Origin: Megalopta genalis
Taxonomy: Eukaryota > Arthropoda > Insecta > Hymenoptera > Halictidae
Length of the DNA stretch: 64,000 nucleotides
Assembly: GCF_051020955.1 (NCBI RefSeq)
Contig: NC_135016.1
Coordinates: forward strand, 16,102,501 to 16,166,500
Reading direction: 5' to 3'
The notes under the pieces: generated by a model
The model's database searches: none
The model's input: the letters and a program-made list of their open reading frames with translations, nothing else
Told to the model about the DNA's origin: nothing
Translations under genes and position numbers: made by a program
Shown: positions 22,470-33,940 of the stretch, one piece after another
Layout: every line of letters starts with the position of its first letter
How positions within the stretch are numbered: the stretch's first letter is position 1

Positions 22470-23726
22470 ACTCCGTGTCGAAGAAGACGACCACGAGGAG
22501 CGGGACGCGCGACGTGAATCAGAAGGCGTAGTCGTCGCGATCCTCATGGGCGTGCTTGGTTAATTCCAAGCCCTACTCAAAGATATAAATGGAACACATA
22601 CACTGGATCAGGCCAAGGGAGGAGTGAGATTAGCCATGAAGAGGGACCACTTCAATATCGGCTGTATTCGGTTTGACTCGGAATCACCCGGGTACGATGC
22701 GACATACATGTTACACGATGCAAAGATCGTAAAGCGACAACTATCGTGTCACGTAACAACGATATTTCCACACGAATTTGTAATCATATTATAGCGACTT
22801 AAAATCGTTTAATTGTTCAATTAATGAATTGTTCAAATTCTGTTAATAGTCACTTTGTGGTGTAAAAATTTTATGTCTGCAATTGTAATAATTTCACGGG
22901 GCTAAAATAACTAATTATTCAAATGCTTAATGTGCATAATGTATTTGAGAAAAAATAGTAAAGTAATTGCATTCGATTTCTTAGAATTGTCTTTGATTAT
23001 TAAAAGTACTTCGTAAACAGATTTCATAACAATAATTTTGATTTACAGTAGTTTCTATGTATGATTTTAGACTATCCAAAGCAAGTGATATTTTCTCAAA
23101 AGTTCTAAATGCTAATATTACAGTATGTTTATGTAAACATTATTTTGAGACACGACAGTTGCCGCTTTAATCGCACGATTTTCGCATCGTGTAACATGCA
23201 TTTCGTGTCGTATCCCCTCCCTGAATCTCGTCCGCCATTTTAGGGTGAAAGCAGGGACCCCTACAACCAGACCGCCCAGCATCCTGACCACTTTACGACT
23301 TTCTTCCAGGAAAATAGAAGTGAAAGAATTACCCATCACAAATGGAATTGAATAATGCCAATGGATTTCCATTGGCAATCCATTGGAATAGTCCAATCCC
23401 ATTTGTGAGGTCCCCTTTCCGCCAGAGAAAGATACTACTTAGAGTAGATGCCGAGCAGAATCCCTGATACCATTGGACACACTAGACACCAATAGAACAC
23501 TGGACTTGAGTGGAAATTCCACGAACGGTCAGGAAGCTAGGAAAATGCTTGCAACCGTCTCATCGTCTCAACGCTCTAGCCGTATGATATAGCTTTCTGG
23601 CATTCAGCATTAGTTTAGTCTCCATGATCGGTCACGCTGAGAAAATGTTTCTCACATACAGTTTCCATGTATCTGATTTCGAGTAACACGCAGTTGGACG
23701 AAGGACCACGCTGGACGCAGTATTAT
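22470..23726. other. Unassigned sequence with a local hairpin
   Basis: No supported gene. Around 23331-23408 there is a compact nested inverted repeat: 'tgccaatgga' pairs with 'tccattggca', and an outer 'acaaatgg' pairs with 'ccatttgt'. The open frame at 23118-23402 (minus) reads through this hairpin and shows no domain. Confidence 0.4.
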
Positions 23727-24365
23727 CCTTTTAGGCACGACAAGCCACTATAGTGGCATTCGCAGATGTCATCTCTCTGGACGACGCGCCACTATAGTGG
23801 CTTGCTCTAGTAGTTCACTCGCTCATCGTTCGAACCAAATAATCGTCTTCATATGCATTGTTTCACACTTCTTTTGTCTTCACAACGATTTACAACAGTC
23901 TACAGGGTGTCCCAAAAATGTCTCGCAATCCAGAAATGGCGGGTTCCTCGGATCATTTGAAGCAACTTCTTCCTTTACAAAAATTTTCTCCGAGGCACCG
24001 TTAACGAGTTATTAACGAAAAACAGTGACCAATAAGAATCGAGTACGGCTGACGCGAGGCGGTCCAGCCAACCAGCGCACGAAGCCCAGTTCCGCTCATT
24101 GGCTCGATCGCCTCGTGCCAGCTGAGCTCGCCTCTCATTGGTCACTGTTTTTCGTTAATAACTCGTTAACGGTGCCTCGGAGAAAATTTTTGTAAAGGAA
24201 AAAGTTGCTTCAAATGGCCTGAGGAACCCGCCACTTTCGGATTGCGAGACATTTTTGGGACACCCCCCCCCCCCTGTATATACAGTATCAGACTCTGTAC
24301 AGTACACATCAGACTCTGCCGTCCAGAGAAATAGCCTCGCGCAGAATTCAGCCGTACCTAAAAGG
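23727..24365. mobile_element. piggyBac-like MITE split by an F1 insertion
   Basis: The left end CCTTTTAGGCACG and the inverted right end CCTTTTAGGTACG are flanked by TTAT (a mutated TTAA) at 23723-23726 and by TTAA at 24366-24369. A copy of MITE family F1 occupies 23903-24276. The left arm carries the perfect palindrome GCCACTATAGTGGC twice (23744-23757 and 23788-23801). Confidence 0.65.
23903..24276. mobile_element. MITE family F1, copy d
   Basis: A 374-bp full-length copy flanked by TA. The arms match closely ('cccaaaaatgtctcgcaatc' against its inverse). The right terminal repeat contains an expanded run of about 12 C residues. The core has the inverted pair around 'gttattaacgaaaaacagtg'. 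Confidence 0.85.
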
Positions 24366-24369
24366 TTAA

Positions 24370-26219
24370 CGTAAGTCTATCTAAACCTCCCTTCTGGAAG
24401 ACTCTGTGTATTGGTAACAACACATTACCTAGCGGGCTCTGCTTTAGACGAGGGGATATTGGAACAGTGTGGCCAGATTGTGTAATGTCGCTGGAATCTA
24501 GACCGCCGCCATTTTAATAATCCCCATTCGAATAACAAATAGCATGAGAACCAGTATAGTAATCACAGCAATGAAGATATACCTAGCCAGCGGAATAATG
24601 ATGCTAAGATTAGTCGGCCACTCGAGTAAGAAGTACAATAGGAAAGGAATGCCAGCTGTAAGCAGTGAAGGAGCGGAAACACTTTACATGAAACCAGGAC
24701 CTTCTAGCCAAAGGACAGCGTGGACAAGCGAGGCTGAAGGAAGACAGCTTTACGACTCTCCTCAAGGGTTTCCGGGTCAGAAATCAACATTAAACCTTCA
24801 TCGGAGAAACTTGCGCGGAAATCGGAGAAGCAATGTTCAAGCAAGCGTCACGTAACTCACACGTGCACATTCCAGTCCGCTTTTTCTTGGGCCTTTCTCC
24901 CGGCACGAGACCAACGGTGGGAAAATCCAACGGCACCCGTAGCATCTTCCTGATCCTTCTCCATGAGGTTGTTACGCGACGAGACTACCCTTCGGATTGG
25001 ACCGCACGACGCCCCACCAATCGGTCCCAATCCTGAGACCGGACGATACATGGAAGAACTGAAAGAAAAGCGTTTTTTGAAAAGCTTAAGAAATACAGTA
25101 CGAGTCTTCAACCAACTTTTGTTTGATCAGTCACATGCCATCTCGTATTTTGATCTCGTTTTCATAACCATCGCGCTCAGGAATTTAATACTTTAGTATT
25201 TTAAGAGGTTTTGAATCTTCGCCGCGAATTTATCAAAATTTAAACCAGTCGTGTCATCTGTAGACAAATTGTAGAATCCCGGAACCAGTAAGAACATAAC
25301 AATTGCAACTAAAACCTGACAACGAGAATAGGGTGAGGATAGTAGTGAGAAGAGCATTGGCACGTAAGTCCAAGTTACATGGCATACGACGGTCAGCGCC
25401 ACCTGACGGGACGCCACTGTATCGTGTGTTTGAGTTCGAATCGTGTTCCGTCTGTATTACTTGTGTTGTTTGCATAGTATAATATGGGCCATGGATGCTA
25501 CTTTACTACCCCACCCCCTTAACTACCCCAACCCGAGTCACATGCACCAGGACACAATGGAAATAACTTTGAATATTTATTAGAATAAATCTATTATTGT
25601 TGATATATCTGTTGTCGTTATTTCAATATTTGTCCCCATTTCTAGATTGTCTGAGATTTTTCGTATTAAAGGTCACGTGATGATCGTGGTATTATTGCTA
25701 ATTGGATTCTTCTTGGTCTTAGTTATCATGATAAGATAATGGAAGTATATAATTCTATTTAAATCATGTCAATAGCGAAAATTATCAACGTTGCAGCGTC
25801 CCTCCATTATTTAAAATTCAGGATACTGTAGCGAAATTGGACCGGAATGATCGTTGATCACGCTCAACTAACCTCGGTATTAGCGAACACTATACCTGGC
25901 AGGTCCTTAAAAAACGTAACGAGAATGTACTAATCGAGGGAAAAACTAGTCTCAGGACAGCGAGAATTGTGACATCGAGAAAGTAACCTCGACAGAGAGC
26001 ACGTCCTGATCTCCACCCAAGAAGAGGTTAGCTGACGCAGAGATCGTATTCACCCGAGACAATCAACCCAGAGAAGACGACGTGGGACATCTCAGTCCCA
26101 CATCACATCTCGAACGAGATTATAAGGGACCAGAGCAGCGGAAGCATGTCTGAGCTGCAGATATCTCCGACAACGCGGTAAATAACGCCGCGAGATCACG
26201 ATCGATAGGGGTCAGGGGC
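24370..26219. other. Unassigned sequence, partly GC-richer
   Basis: No recognised gene. Positions 24540-25120 are less AT-rich, with open frames at 24544-24855 (plus) and 24857-25111 (minus) that carry no known domain. 25490-26215 may belong to an old LTR-type repeat, but no LTR pair or conserved domain could be shown. Confidence 0.35.
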
Positions 26220-27060
26220 CGCATCGTAGGGTACGGTCCTGAGCAACGTCAGGTGCGCGTAGCGTTCACGACGATTTTAGCAATGTTTTAGGACGTAAAA
26301 ACAGTTTTATATAAGCCGTTGAATTGTCTTGAATTCAGCTATAACATTATTAAGTAAGAGCGATATAGTAATAATTAAAAAATCAAGGTGACTGTAATTT
26401 TTTATTTAAAAGAATATCTTCTCTTAATTGTTTATATTGAAGTTTATAGAAGACCGAGTACTAATTAATTTTTGTCCGAAACATTTTTTTGTCAAAACAC
26501 CGAAAATGACTGAAAAATTGACTGAAAAAAATTTTTATTTTACCAATAGTACATTCTTCGTATTTAAAAATGCTGCTATCTATAAGAAATATTGCTCATA
26601 ATTTATTTCAACATTAATATTCAATTGACCAAAGAGAATTGTCAACGTTGTATATAATTAACCATTAATATCGTTTGACGATTTCTACATACTTTTATCT
26701 GTATAATCATACCAACATCACTTCCTCCAACGTCCATCCATGAAAATGGTTATTGTTTAAAGTGGCTCTATAGCCGGAACCGCGGGACGCATCAAGGAGT
26801 TATTGTTGTTATTTCTGTTAATTTATAATTTTTATATTTTAATAATGGTATTTTTGTTGTTACCTAATATTGTTATTGTTCCATTGATTGATTCACATTG
26901 ATTTTTTAATTGTTATCATATCTTTTCCACTTAACAATGTCATAGCTGACGTCAAGATGAATTCATCGACCTATATAAAACAGTCTTTACCTCTTAAAAC
27001 ATTGCTGAAATCGTCGTGAACAGCTAATTCAACGATTAGGACCATAGTGCGTCGTGTCGA
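26220..27060. repeat. Inverted-repeat (foldback) structure
   Basis: The arms at about 26220-26390 and 26895-27060 are diverged inverted copies of each other. They share 'gttcacgacgat', 'agcaatgtttta', 'cagttttatata', 'gaatt' and 'attaaaaaatca' in mirrored order. The 500-bp centre is AT-rich and non-coding. Exact ends, target duplication and superfamily are unresolved. Confidence 0.55.
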
Positions 27061-28170
27061 ACCGGATGTAACGGGAGTGGAGGCCGCCTCACTTCCAGGT
27101 GATCGATTCGAAAATCGCGATTATTGTTACCATTGCGCCTAGACCATAGCATGTACGTACTAGGCGCGATGTTATACGATCGAAGAAATAGTGAGGTTGG
27201 TTGAGTTACGTGGGCTCTTAGCAAACCAGACTGCTGAATACAATTGGACAGTAGACGGCGATAAACTGGTCCGTATGGGGTCAGGAGCAGAGAAAGAAAA
27301 CTGAGTTGGTAACAGGGACCATTTTTGGTAAGTACCTTACGAGTTGCCTTCGACATAATTTCGGTGCTGAATTACCTGTTCCTGGATGTGACAATAGCAA
27401 GGTACGATAAGCATGTGGCATCTCGAGAGGGCTCGCGGAATCTTGCGGATATTGCGTCATGGCAAACGACTTCACGTCTCGAGGCCATGGAGCATTTCGC
27501 AACCGTCTCACACATTGTTAATCGCGGAGAACATCGGGGGTCGATCTAGAAAGTAGTATTATATTCAAAAGGGCCGTGAGATAAGCCTAACAAGGAGAGA
27601 TCCCCTGGGGTGACGCTCACTTTTTGATGAGATTTGGTATAGTGATAAAGCTTGTGAAGCTGAATTCAGTGGTATGTACCCGGTATTGGGGGTACACGGC
27701 TTATAGTTTTTGAGATATTTAATGTTAAAGTTGTTAATGAAAGATTAGAAAGACGCATTGGATTACAACGTGGGGCATGGTGTGCCAGGAGGTGAGGGCA
27801 GCCCTCGCATCACGTTCAGGTAGGCCGAATCGAACCCTATTCCCTAATATTTCCGTGCTGGTACCAATACCAACACGGTACATTTTCTTAAAAATAAGAT
27901 TTTACTTGCTAAATTATATAATATAAACAATTACATAGTTAAGATTATTGTAGTGACAATAACATAATTATAAACCGAACAGATCTTTTTCTTTGCACAG
28001 CGTTATAAATATGCAATTTAAATCAAATCGCGAGAAAATCTGTGATCTGTAATCGATATAATGAAAATTTGTGATCGATATAATGTAGATGTATCAAATT
28101 TAGACCAATATGATAAAAATCTCATTCACTGCCATAATTTAATGGTTAAATATTATCGATTCCCACAATA
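27061..28170. other. Unassigned sequence
   Basis: The open frames at 27036-27356 and 27281-27511 (minus) and 27325-27549 (plus) overlap one another without recognised domains. 27550-27860 is GC-richer and resembles repeat DNA but no family was identified. Confidence 0.35.
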
Positions 28171-28172
28171 TA

Positions 28173-28530
28173 CAGGGTGACTCAAAATTATGGTACTTCC
28201 GGGAAATGAGGGATTCTTGAGGTTATATTTGAAGTAACTTTTTCCTTAGCGAAAATGCAACCCGCAGCTTTCTTTACGAGTTATTAGCGAAAAACACTGA
28301 CCAATGAGAGGCGAGCTCGCCTAGCGCTGGGCGGCCGAGCCAATCAGCGGAACTGGGCTTCGTGCGCTGGTTGGCTGGGCCGCCTTGCGTCAGCCGTACT
28401 CGATTCTTATTGGTCACTGTTTTTCGTTAATAACTCGTTAACGATGCCTCGGAAAAAAATTTTTTATAGGAAAAAGTTACTTCAAACGACCCCAGGAACC
28501 TCTAATTTCTCGAAAGTAACATAATTTTGT
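28173..28530. mobile_element. MITE family F1, copy e (right end lost)
   Basis: The left end CAGGGTGACTCAAAATTATGG is preceded by TA. The core and right arm are present up to 'taacataattttg', after which the expected terminal motif is missing. Confidence 0.75.
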
Positions 28531-28754
28531 CTTCTTTATCATTATCATGGCTGTTTATGAAGTGATAATAAAAGACACTAAACGGAATATTTTTAATTGA
28601 AGATTGTTGAAGAAAACTAAATGGTGTTTTTAAAAATAATAATAATAGATCAACGGAATATGTAATTTTAATTTCTTAATTCTTTCTTTCGTAATTCTTT
28701 TAATAGAACGTATCATGTATAGCCTATAAAAATAATATAAACGAAACAAATATA

Positions 28755-28911
28755 CTAGGTGTCTCAAAATTCATACGCAATCGGAAAATTAGGGATTTTT
28801 GATGTCATTTCAAGTAAGTTTTTCCTTAGCGCAAATGCAATCTGCGGCTTTGTATACGAGTTATTAACGAAAAGCAGTGGCCAATGAGAGGCGAGATCAG
28901 CTAGCGTTTCA
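28755..28911. mobile_element. MITE family F1, copy f (left half only)
   Basis: Begins CTAGGTGTCTCAAAAT after TA and matches the left arm of copy b through 'ggcgagatcagct', then stops. Truncated by deletion or by later sequence. Confidence 0.7.
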
Positions 28912-29246
28912 CACACATTTTCCACTAGGCCGAAGCGATTCAAAACATTAGTAATTTCTCAAGCTGAATTTATTTTTCGGGTACAGGATACATTCATTCA
29001 TACAGCCATCAATTATAATATTAATGATTATTCAGTAACATATAGTAATTCGCAAACAGACGTATCCATAAGTCGGGAAAGATTGTGAATCATTATTTTG
29101 GTCATCCTTTGACAATGAAATAGTAATTACAAGTAATTTAATATCACATCTTCTATCACATCTTCCGCTATGCTAGAAATGAAAAATTATTTAAAATCGC
29201 AATATTTATATCGCAAAAGAAACCCTTTAATATTTTTATAATATTT

Positions 29247-30305
29247 GGATCGTTTATTTTGGAGATGGTGCAAGTCCAGTTTTTATTGTTTCTAGACAAT
29301 TAAAGGTTAGCATATTAGTCAATTCAAAAATATAACTTAATTATGTCAGATCTGGCAATTTGTCTACTAATTTATCAATATGTAAATTGATTACATAAAT
29401 TTCTTTTAGGCGAATTTAACTAAAATAATATATACTTACAGGCTTCTACCATTTTCATAATTAGTCAATTGTAAAAATCATTAAATTTCAATTATAAAAG
29501 AACAAATATCACTTAAAATATATTTTGTATTATTCCAATCTTGAAATAAAATATGAGCAGTATTTTTTATTTTGAATGTTAATTATGTTTATATATTGTT
29601 AAACTTAATATAAGATATTGCTATTATTTATTTATGCTATTTATATCGCAGCGTTTCGAAATATTCATGATGTACAGGAGGTATATAAGGTAACAATTGC
29701 TTCATATCCTTATATTTTTCTTATGTAATAGATTTAGCATTGTGCCAAGGCGATTCTTTCAAATTTTGGCGATCTTTCCCGATGTGTAGATGATAAATCT
29801 AACGTATTAAATTCTGTGTCCTCTATCTATGTTTTATATAAAACAGTATAGAGTGCACTTTTGCAAAGCTCATCCAACATATTTTCAGTCAGTTTACCTT
29901 TTCTTCGTTAATATTTTTTTCGTACCCGTTTTTGAATTGAATTTTGTAGATTTTTTATTGAAATGTAATTCTCTCGTTTTATTTCGTGTAAAATAAATTT
30001 ATTATTTTTTCTACATTGTTTTATAACATCATAATAATCCTGTGTAGTGTGTAGAAGAAATTCTTTTTACGTGACTCCGCTACCTACGTATGTATGTCTA
30101 TGGAAATTGGACTTATACCATTTTCATAATCAATCGCTGTGCAATTTCTTTTATTGGCCAATTTTAAATTGAACAAAGCATTTTGTTAAGATATTAAATA
30201 TTAACTAGTTATAAATAAAAAGGTAAAACTAAATTAATCACAAATTACGTGATATCTCAGTTTTTAAAAAATATGGACTTGCACCACTTTCAAAATAAAC
30301 GGTCC
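29247..30305. mobile_element. Unclassified DNA element with 4-bp target duplication
   Basis: The ends GGA(T/C)CGTTTATTTTG and their inverse, with 'ggtgcaagtcca' just inside each arm, are flanked by ATTT on both sides (29243-29246 and 30306-30309). It is 1059 bp, very AT-rich and without a significant open frame. Internal copies of 'accattttcataat' recur near 29445 and 30118. A 153-bp relative sits at 59939-60091 with its own 4-bp duplication. No superfamily assignment is possible from this sequence. Confidence 0.65.
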
Positions 30306-30309
30306 ATTT

Positions 30310-30849
30310 TATCTAAGTATCCCATTCTATAAATATAAATTATAAATTATATATATTAAATATAATATAAATTCTATCTATCCCATATCTGTGCATAAAT
30401 GACCTTCAGTACCCTTAGAAAGAGTGTACCCTTAGTAAAAGCTGGGAATATTATTGGTGAAAAAAAGAAATCGGTTAAAAATCCAAGTATCATAAATAGA
30501 ATTGAATTATAAGCACTATATTGTATGTATTACTTAAAACTGTTACGGAATTCTGATATTCAAGATTTCTAAGCACCTTTTCGATACCTGGAAGTGTGTA
30601 CCCATTCCAGTATTCAATACAGGATGACCCATTCAGATCGATCCAATCAAATATCTGTAAAACCGTTGATAATATTAAAAAATATTTCAAACAAAAGTTG
30701 AACGGTTCCATGGGTTACGAAATCTGATATCAGCAAAATTTTTCTAGGTGAACGCGTGAAGGACATACGAAGGTCAACTTAATTTTTTTAAATAGAATCA
30801 TACATTTTTTAGTGTACTAATCGATTCAGCTCGTCATTCTCGTCATGAA
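30310..30849. other. Unassigned AT-rich sequence
   Basis: Nothing supportable. The open frame at 30490-30711 (minus) has no recognised domain. Confidence 0.4.
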
Positions 30850-31046
30850 GTCAGTTTCTAAACAAAAATGGACAATTTGGGAATGGAAGATACGATTATC
30901 TGTTTCGAATTTATAAATATAAATTTATAGTTGTTAAGAAACAGCAACTATAAAAACGATTCTCGATCCTTGAATAATAGTATCTCCTTCTCTCAAATGA
31001 TTCATCTTTGTTTACAAGCTGAGGGTCAATTGGAGAGAATTTACTG
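30850..31046. mobile_element. MITE family F2, copy c (left end damaged)
   Basis: Shares 'acaaaaatggacaatttggg' and 'gatacgattat' and the inverted right arm ending 'gagagaatttactg' before TA. The first 20 or so bases of the left arm are missing or diverged. Confidence 0.7.
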
Positions 31047-31551
31047 TAAATCTTTCCATTCAGACTGTAAGTCGTATTTTTTTACATTAACTTTAGTTGC
31101 GCGTGTAGTAACACTGTGCATTAATAAAATTAAAGTATATATACATATAATGAATATGATCATTGAAGCATGATTGCTTCTTAGTAGTATCATGATTATT
31201 GAAATTTACTCGGTTTTGTAAGTACATATTTAACTGAGCCTACCTCTATTGAGTACCCAATACTAGATATCGTATAGTCGCGGACACGATAATTTGAGGT
31301 TGTAAAATCAGTCGGGTCATAAAGTAATCATGTTGCGGTTTTCGGGACAATGACTTTGATCTATGACCGGATTAGTACTCGAAACCATGGTGCGAACCGT
31401 TCGACAAAATCGTTCTAACACGATCCGGCGTGATTGCGAGCGCGAGGCAGCCAGTGGTCGTGACAACAGAGCGTCAGCTGTACTAGCGCTCTAATTGGCT
31501 TGCGTTACCCGTTAATACCTTTCGGCTGCCAGATTTCTTATATTGTACATA
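31047..31551. other. Unassigned sequence
   Basis: No gene or repeat boundary was recognised between F2 copy c and the Tc1-type end at 31552. Confidence 0.4.
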
Positions 31552-31740
31552 CAGTCAGCGTGAAAAGTGTTCGTACACTAAATTTTAGATTTTAGTTATC
31601 AGTTTTCCACCTGGTAACTACATTATGCAACAACATGTTACAGGAAAATGAACGGTGCATAGAGAAAGTAGAAACTTCAAAATTTAAAATGAGTATAGGT
31701 ATTGTTACAAATGATTGTACGCACTTTGTTATTTGGAACT
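31552..31740. mobile_element. Tc1-type terminal region, left
   Basis: Starts CAGTCAGCGTGAAAAG after TA and continues 'gtgttcgtacact'. It pairs with an inverted, similar end at 46190-46338, and the two also share 'gcaac(a)aacatgttaca' about 80-110 bp inwards. They may be the two ends of one heavily interrupted element or ends of two copies. Confidence 0.6.
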
Positions 31741-31903
31741 GCCACCAAGAATTAAAATTTAAACGTATCTTGTGATGTCATAATGACAGATGCCGATCAC
31801 ATAAACGAACAAGGCAATTTTGATTTTCAAATAGCATCAACGTCTCAGTCTATTAATTACCGGAATTAGCACATTGACAGTGAACATCCTAATGGTGTAT
31901 TAA

Positions 31904-32941
31904 CCCTTAGCACTCCGAACCATTCTGGACGTTGGCTACTAGCTACTCAGCTCCACTTTTCGGCAGAAACGGGAATTTACAAACCCTCGTATTATTTAGT
32001 ATAGTTTTGGAACTAACTAACATATTATAATGATATTGGACTCATATGAATTTGCCTGAAATCGAGAAATTTGCAAAAAAATCAATATTTTATTTTTTAT
32101 AATTTTGTTATTGTTTGTTTTATAATTTTGTTTTGTTGTTGTAATCGCTATCTATGCAAACTCTTTCTCTCGTCGCTTTGTTGCTTGGACGATATCACTA
32201 TCATTGCTATCAAAACGATAGACTAACTGTAGAAGAAAACCTTCTACATATTTGTAGTAACATTTCTGTGTAACATTTCTAACATATCTGTATAAACGTC
32301 TATCTGGAGCTCATCTTCACTACTACTTGCGTCATGAGACTCATTCGTGTTTGAACGTTTTGCCATTGTTCTAATAAAAAATATGAATAAATACATAGGT
32401 TGAAAATTTCTAATTGTTATTACTAACTCACAAGATGATATTTACCAAAAAAACTTTTACCAAACAATTTATTTATCAAGAGAAGAATCACTTTTCCGAT
32501 TTTCTCACTCGTTAGATCTATCTATACCGCTCGACGCTTCAAACCAGACTGAGTTCAACTTTGAAAATCTTTTCATCCAGATTTTATGATTATAAATCTC
32601 ACTATACAGTGCGTGCTACGTTCGCATACCGATCTTTCTTCTACAAACTTGCCTTATCGCTCTTTTCAAGTGGCGCCTTTGAAGTGCTCGGATCGTCGTG
32701 AGCACGCCTCTCACGTTCTCGTCAAAACTCGCTGACATTTCTTGTATATATCTTAGTAATTTTACTATATTTTGATTTGATTTCTTGTGTTCAGGGAAAC
32801 ATGCATGGCTCAAAAAGTTGCGCTGAAATAACTCAATTCCCCGTAATCACTAATAGACTTTAATGTCCCACGAAAGGGGACATCCGAATGATATGCTAGA
32901 ATTACGATGTCCCACGAGGAGGGACAGCGGAGTGCAAAGTG
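31904..32941 (-). mobile_element. piggyBac-like element (TTAA), decayed
   Basis: The ends C(C/A)CTT(A/T)GCACTCCG are flanked by TTAA at 31900-31903 and 32942-32945. Copy B has a single uninterrupted TTAA at the equivalent position, near 38020, which proves the insertion and its boundaries. The 1038-bp interior keeps a short acidic N-terminal transposase remnant on the minus strand. A terminal fragment of the same family begins at 59567. Confidence 0.85.
32244..32366 (-). pseudogene. Probable piggyBac transposase N-terminal remnant
   Basis: A 40-codon frame begins at ATG 32364-32366 and ends at TAG. It opens 'MAKRSNTNES' and contains 'SSSEDE', the Ser/Asp/Glu-rich start typical of insect piggyBac transposases. 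More acidic codons follow in another frame beyond the stop ('DSNDSD'). No catalytic domain was found in the rest of the element. The family call depends mainly on the TTAA target and the acidic N-terminus, so it is moderate. Confidence 0.45.
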
Positions 32942-33635
32942 TTAAGACCCAAATACGTTGAAAGACTGTGAAATATTTTCTGAATCGTCAGTTGTTCTCA
33001 TGGAGCACTAATTTTATGGTGTTTGGGCTATGCTCGACACAACTTTATAATCGATTTACCAACTGAGCTGTTGAATCATTACTGTGTGGATCAGAACCCC
33101 GCAAAACCAACATCTACGAAGATTGAAAAATGGGGGTGGGTTCCATAATTATGCGACTAATAAAGAGGGGTTGTTAGGTGTCCGCTTCCAATTTGTTTTG
33201 GTTTTTGAATATGTTATAGAGGGCCAAAAAATAAGAGATATGTATTTTTTTATATCGGCCGTTTTTCATATCGAGGAAGGGAAATTACCCCTCGAAGTTG
33301 ATAAAATGGCGTACGAAAAATCGTTTAAAGTTAGTTGAAGGATTATTATCAAACGTGTCATAAATTTAATTTGTAGTGTATCTGGGTGGGTGAATACTGC
33401 TCTTGTTGTCAGTCACCTTCGACACATGATAAACTAACCCTAATTGTTTCAATACACACTTAAAAGACTTGAAACCTGCAGGAAGTTCATATAATCTTCG
33501 AGAAATCTTAAATTTCATTTTAACAAATTATTGTGAAGATTTTGTCTTGAAAATTGTGTTCTGAATAAGTACTTTGCCAGTGTCAATTAAGTAACACTTG
33601 TTATCTTTTATATGAAATACATATAATCAACTTAA

Positions 33636-33936
33636 CCGTTTCCGTACCAGATGGTTCTGAAAAAACAGGATCGAAAAGCGAAAAAAAAGCGAAAAAACAT
33701 AAAATAAAACGTTATAAATGAAAATATATATACTATTAATTTAGAACAGGTAACAACAAAATGCAAATTGGATTACTGACAGCGCTGCGACGCGCGACGT
33801 ATACATGCGTCTGAAAGACTGAGCACGTTTCGACAAATTTCGGGTGGGCCGTAAGTCGTCTGTTTCGGCCAAATGCCCTGGCTTTTCTCGACACAAAATC
33901 TGAAGAGCGCAAAAGTGGCTCGTGGTACGCAAACGG
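33636..33936. mobile_element. piggyBac-like MITE (TTAA)
   Basis: The ends CCGTTT(C/G)CGTACCA match at 13 of 14 positions and are flanked by TTAA at 33632-33635 and 33937-33940. It is 301 bp and non-coding. Its termini differ from those of the neighbouring TTAA elements, so it is a separate family. Confidence 0.8.
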
Positions 33937-33940
33937 TTAA

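Larger units (their letters stand above)
31745..33425 (-). repeat. Inverted paralogous repeat, copy A
   Basis: The reverse complement of this segment aligns with 36525-38165 (copy B). Shared blocks include 'tgatgtcataatgacagatg', 'ttgaaagactgtgaaatatt', 'gcatagcccaaacacc' and 'aacttcgaggggt'. Copy A is interrupted by a TTAA element at 31904-32941 that copy B lacks. It lacks the 700-bp insertion at 37278-37977 that copy B has. The nature of the duplicated repeat is unknown; no conserved reading frame is evident. Confidence 0.75.

Noticed and set aside
24544..25111. GC-richer open frames on both strands
   Set aside because: No domain recognised and the frames conflict; could be an old repeat but no boundary or paralogue was seen.
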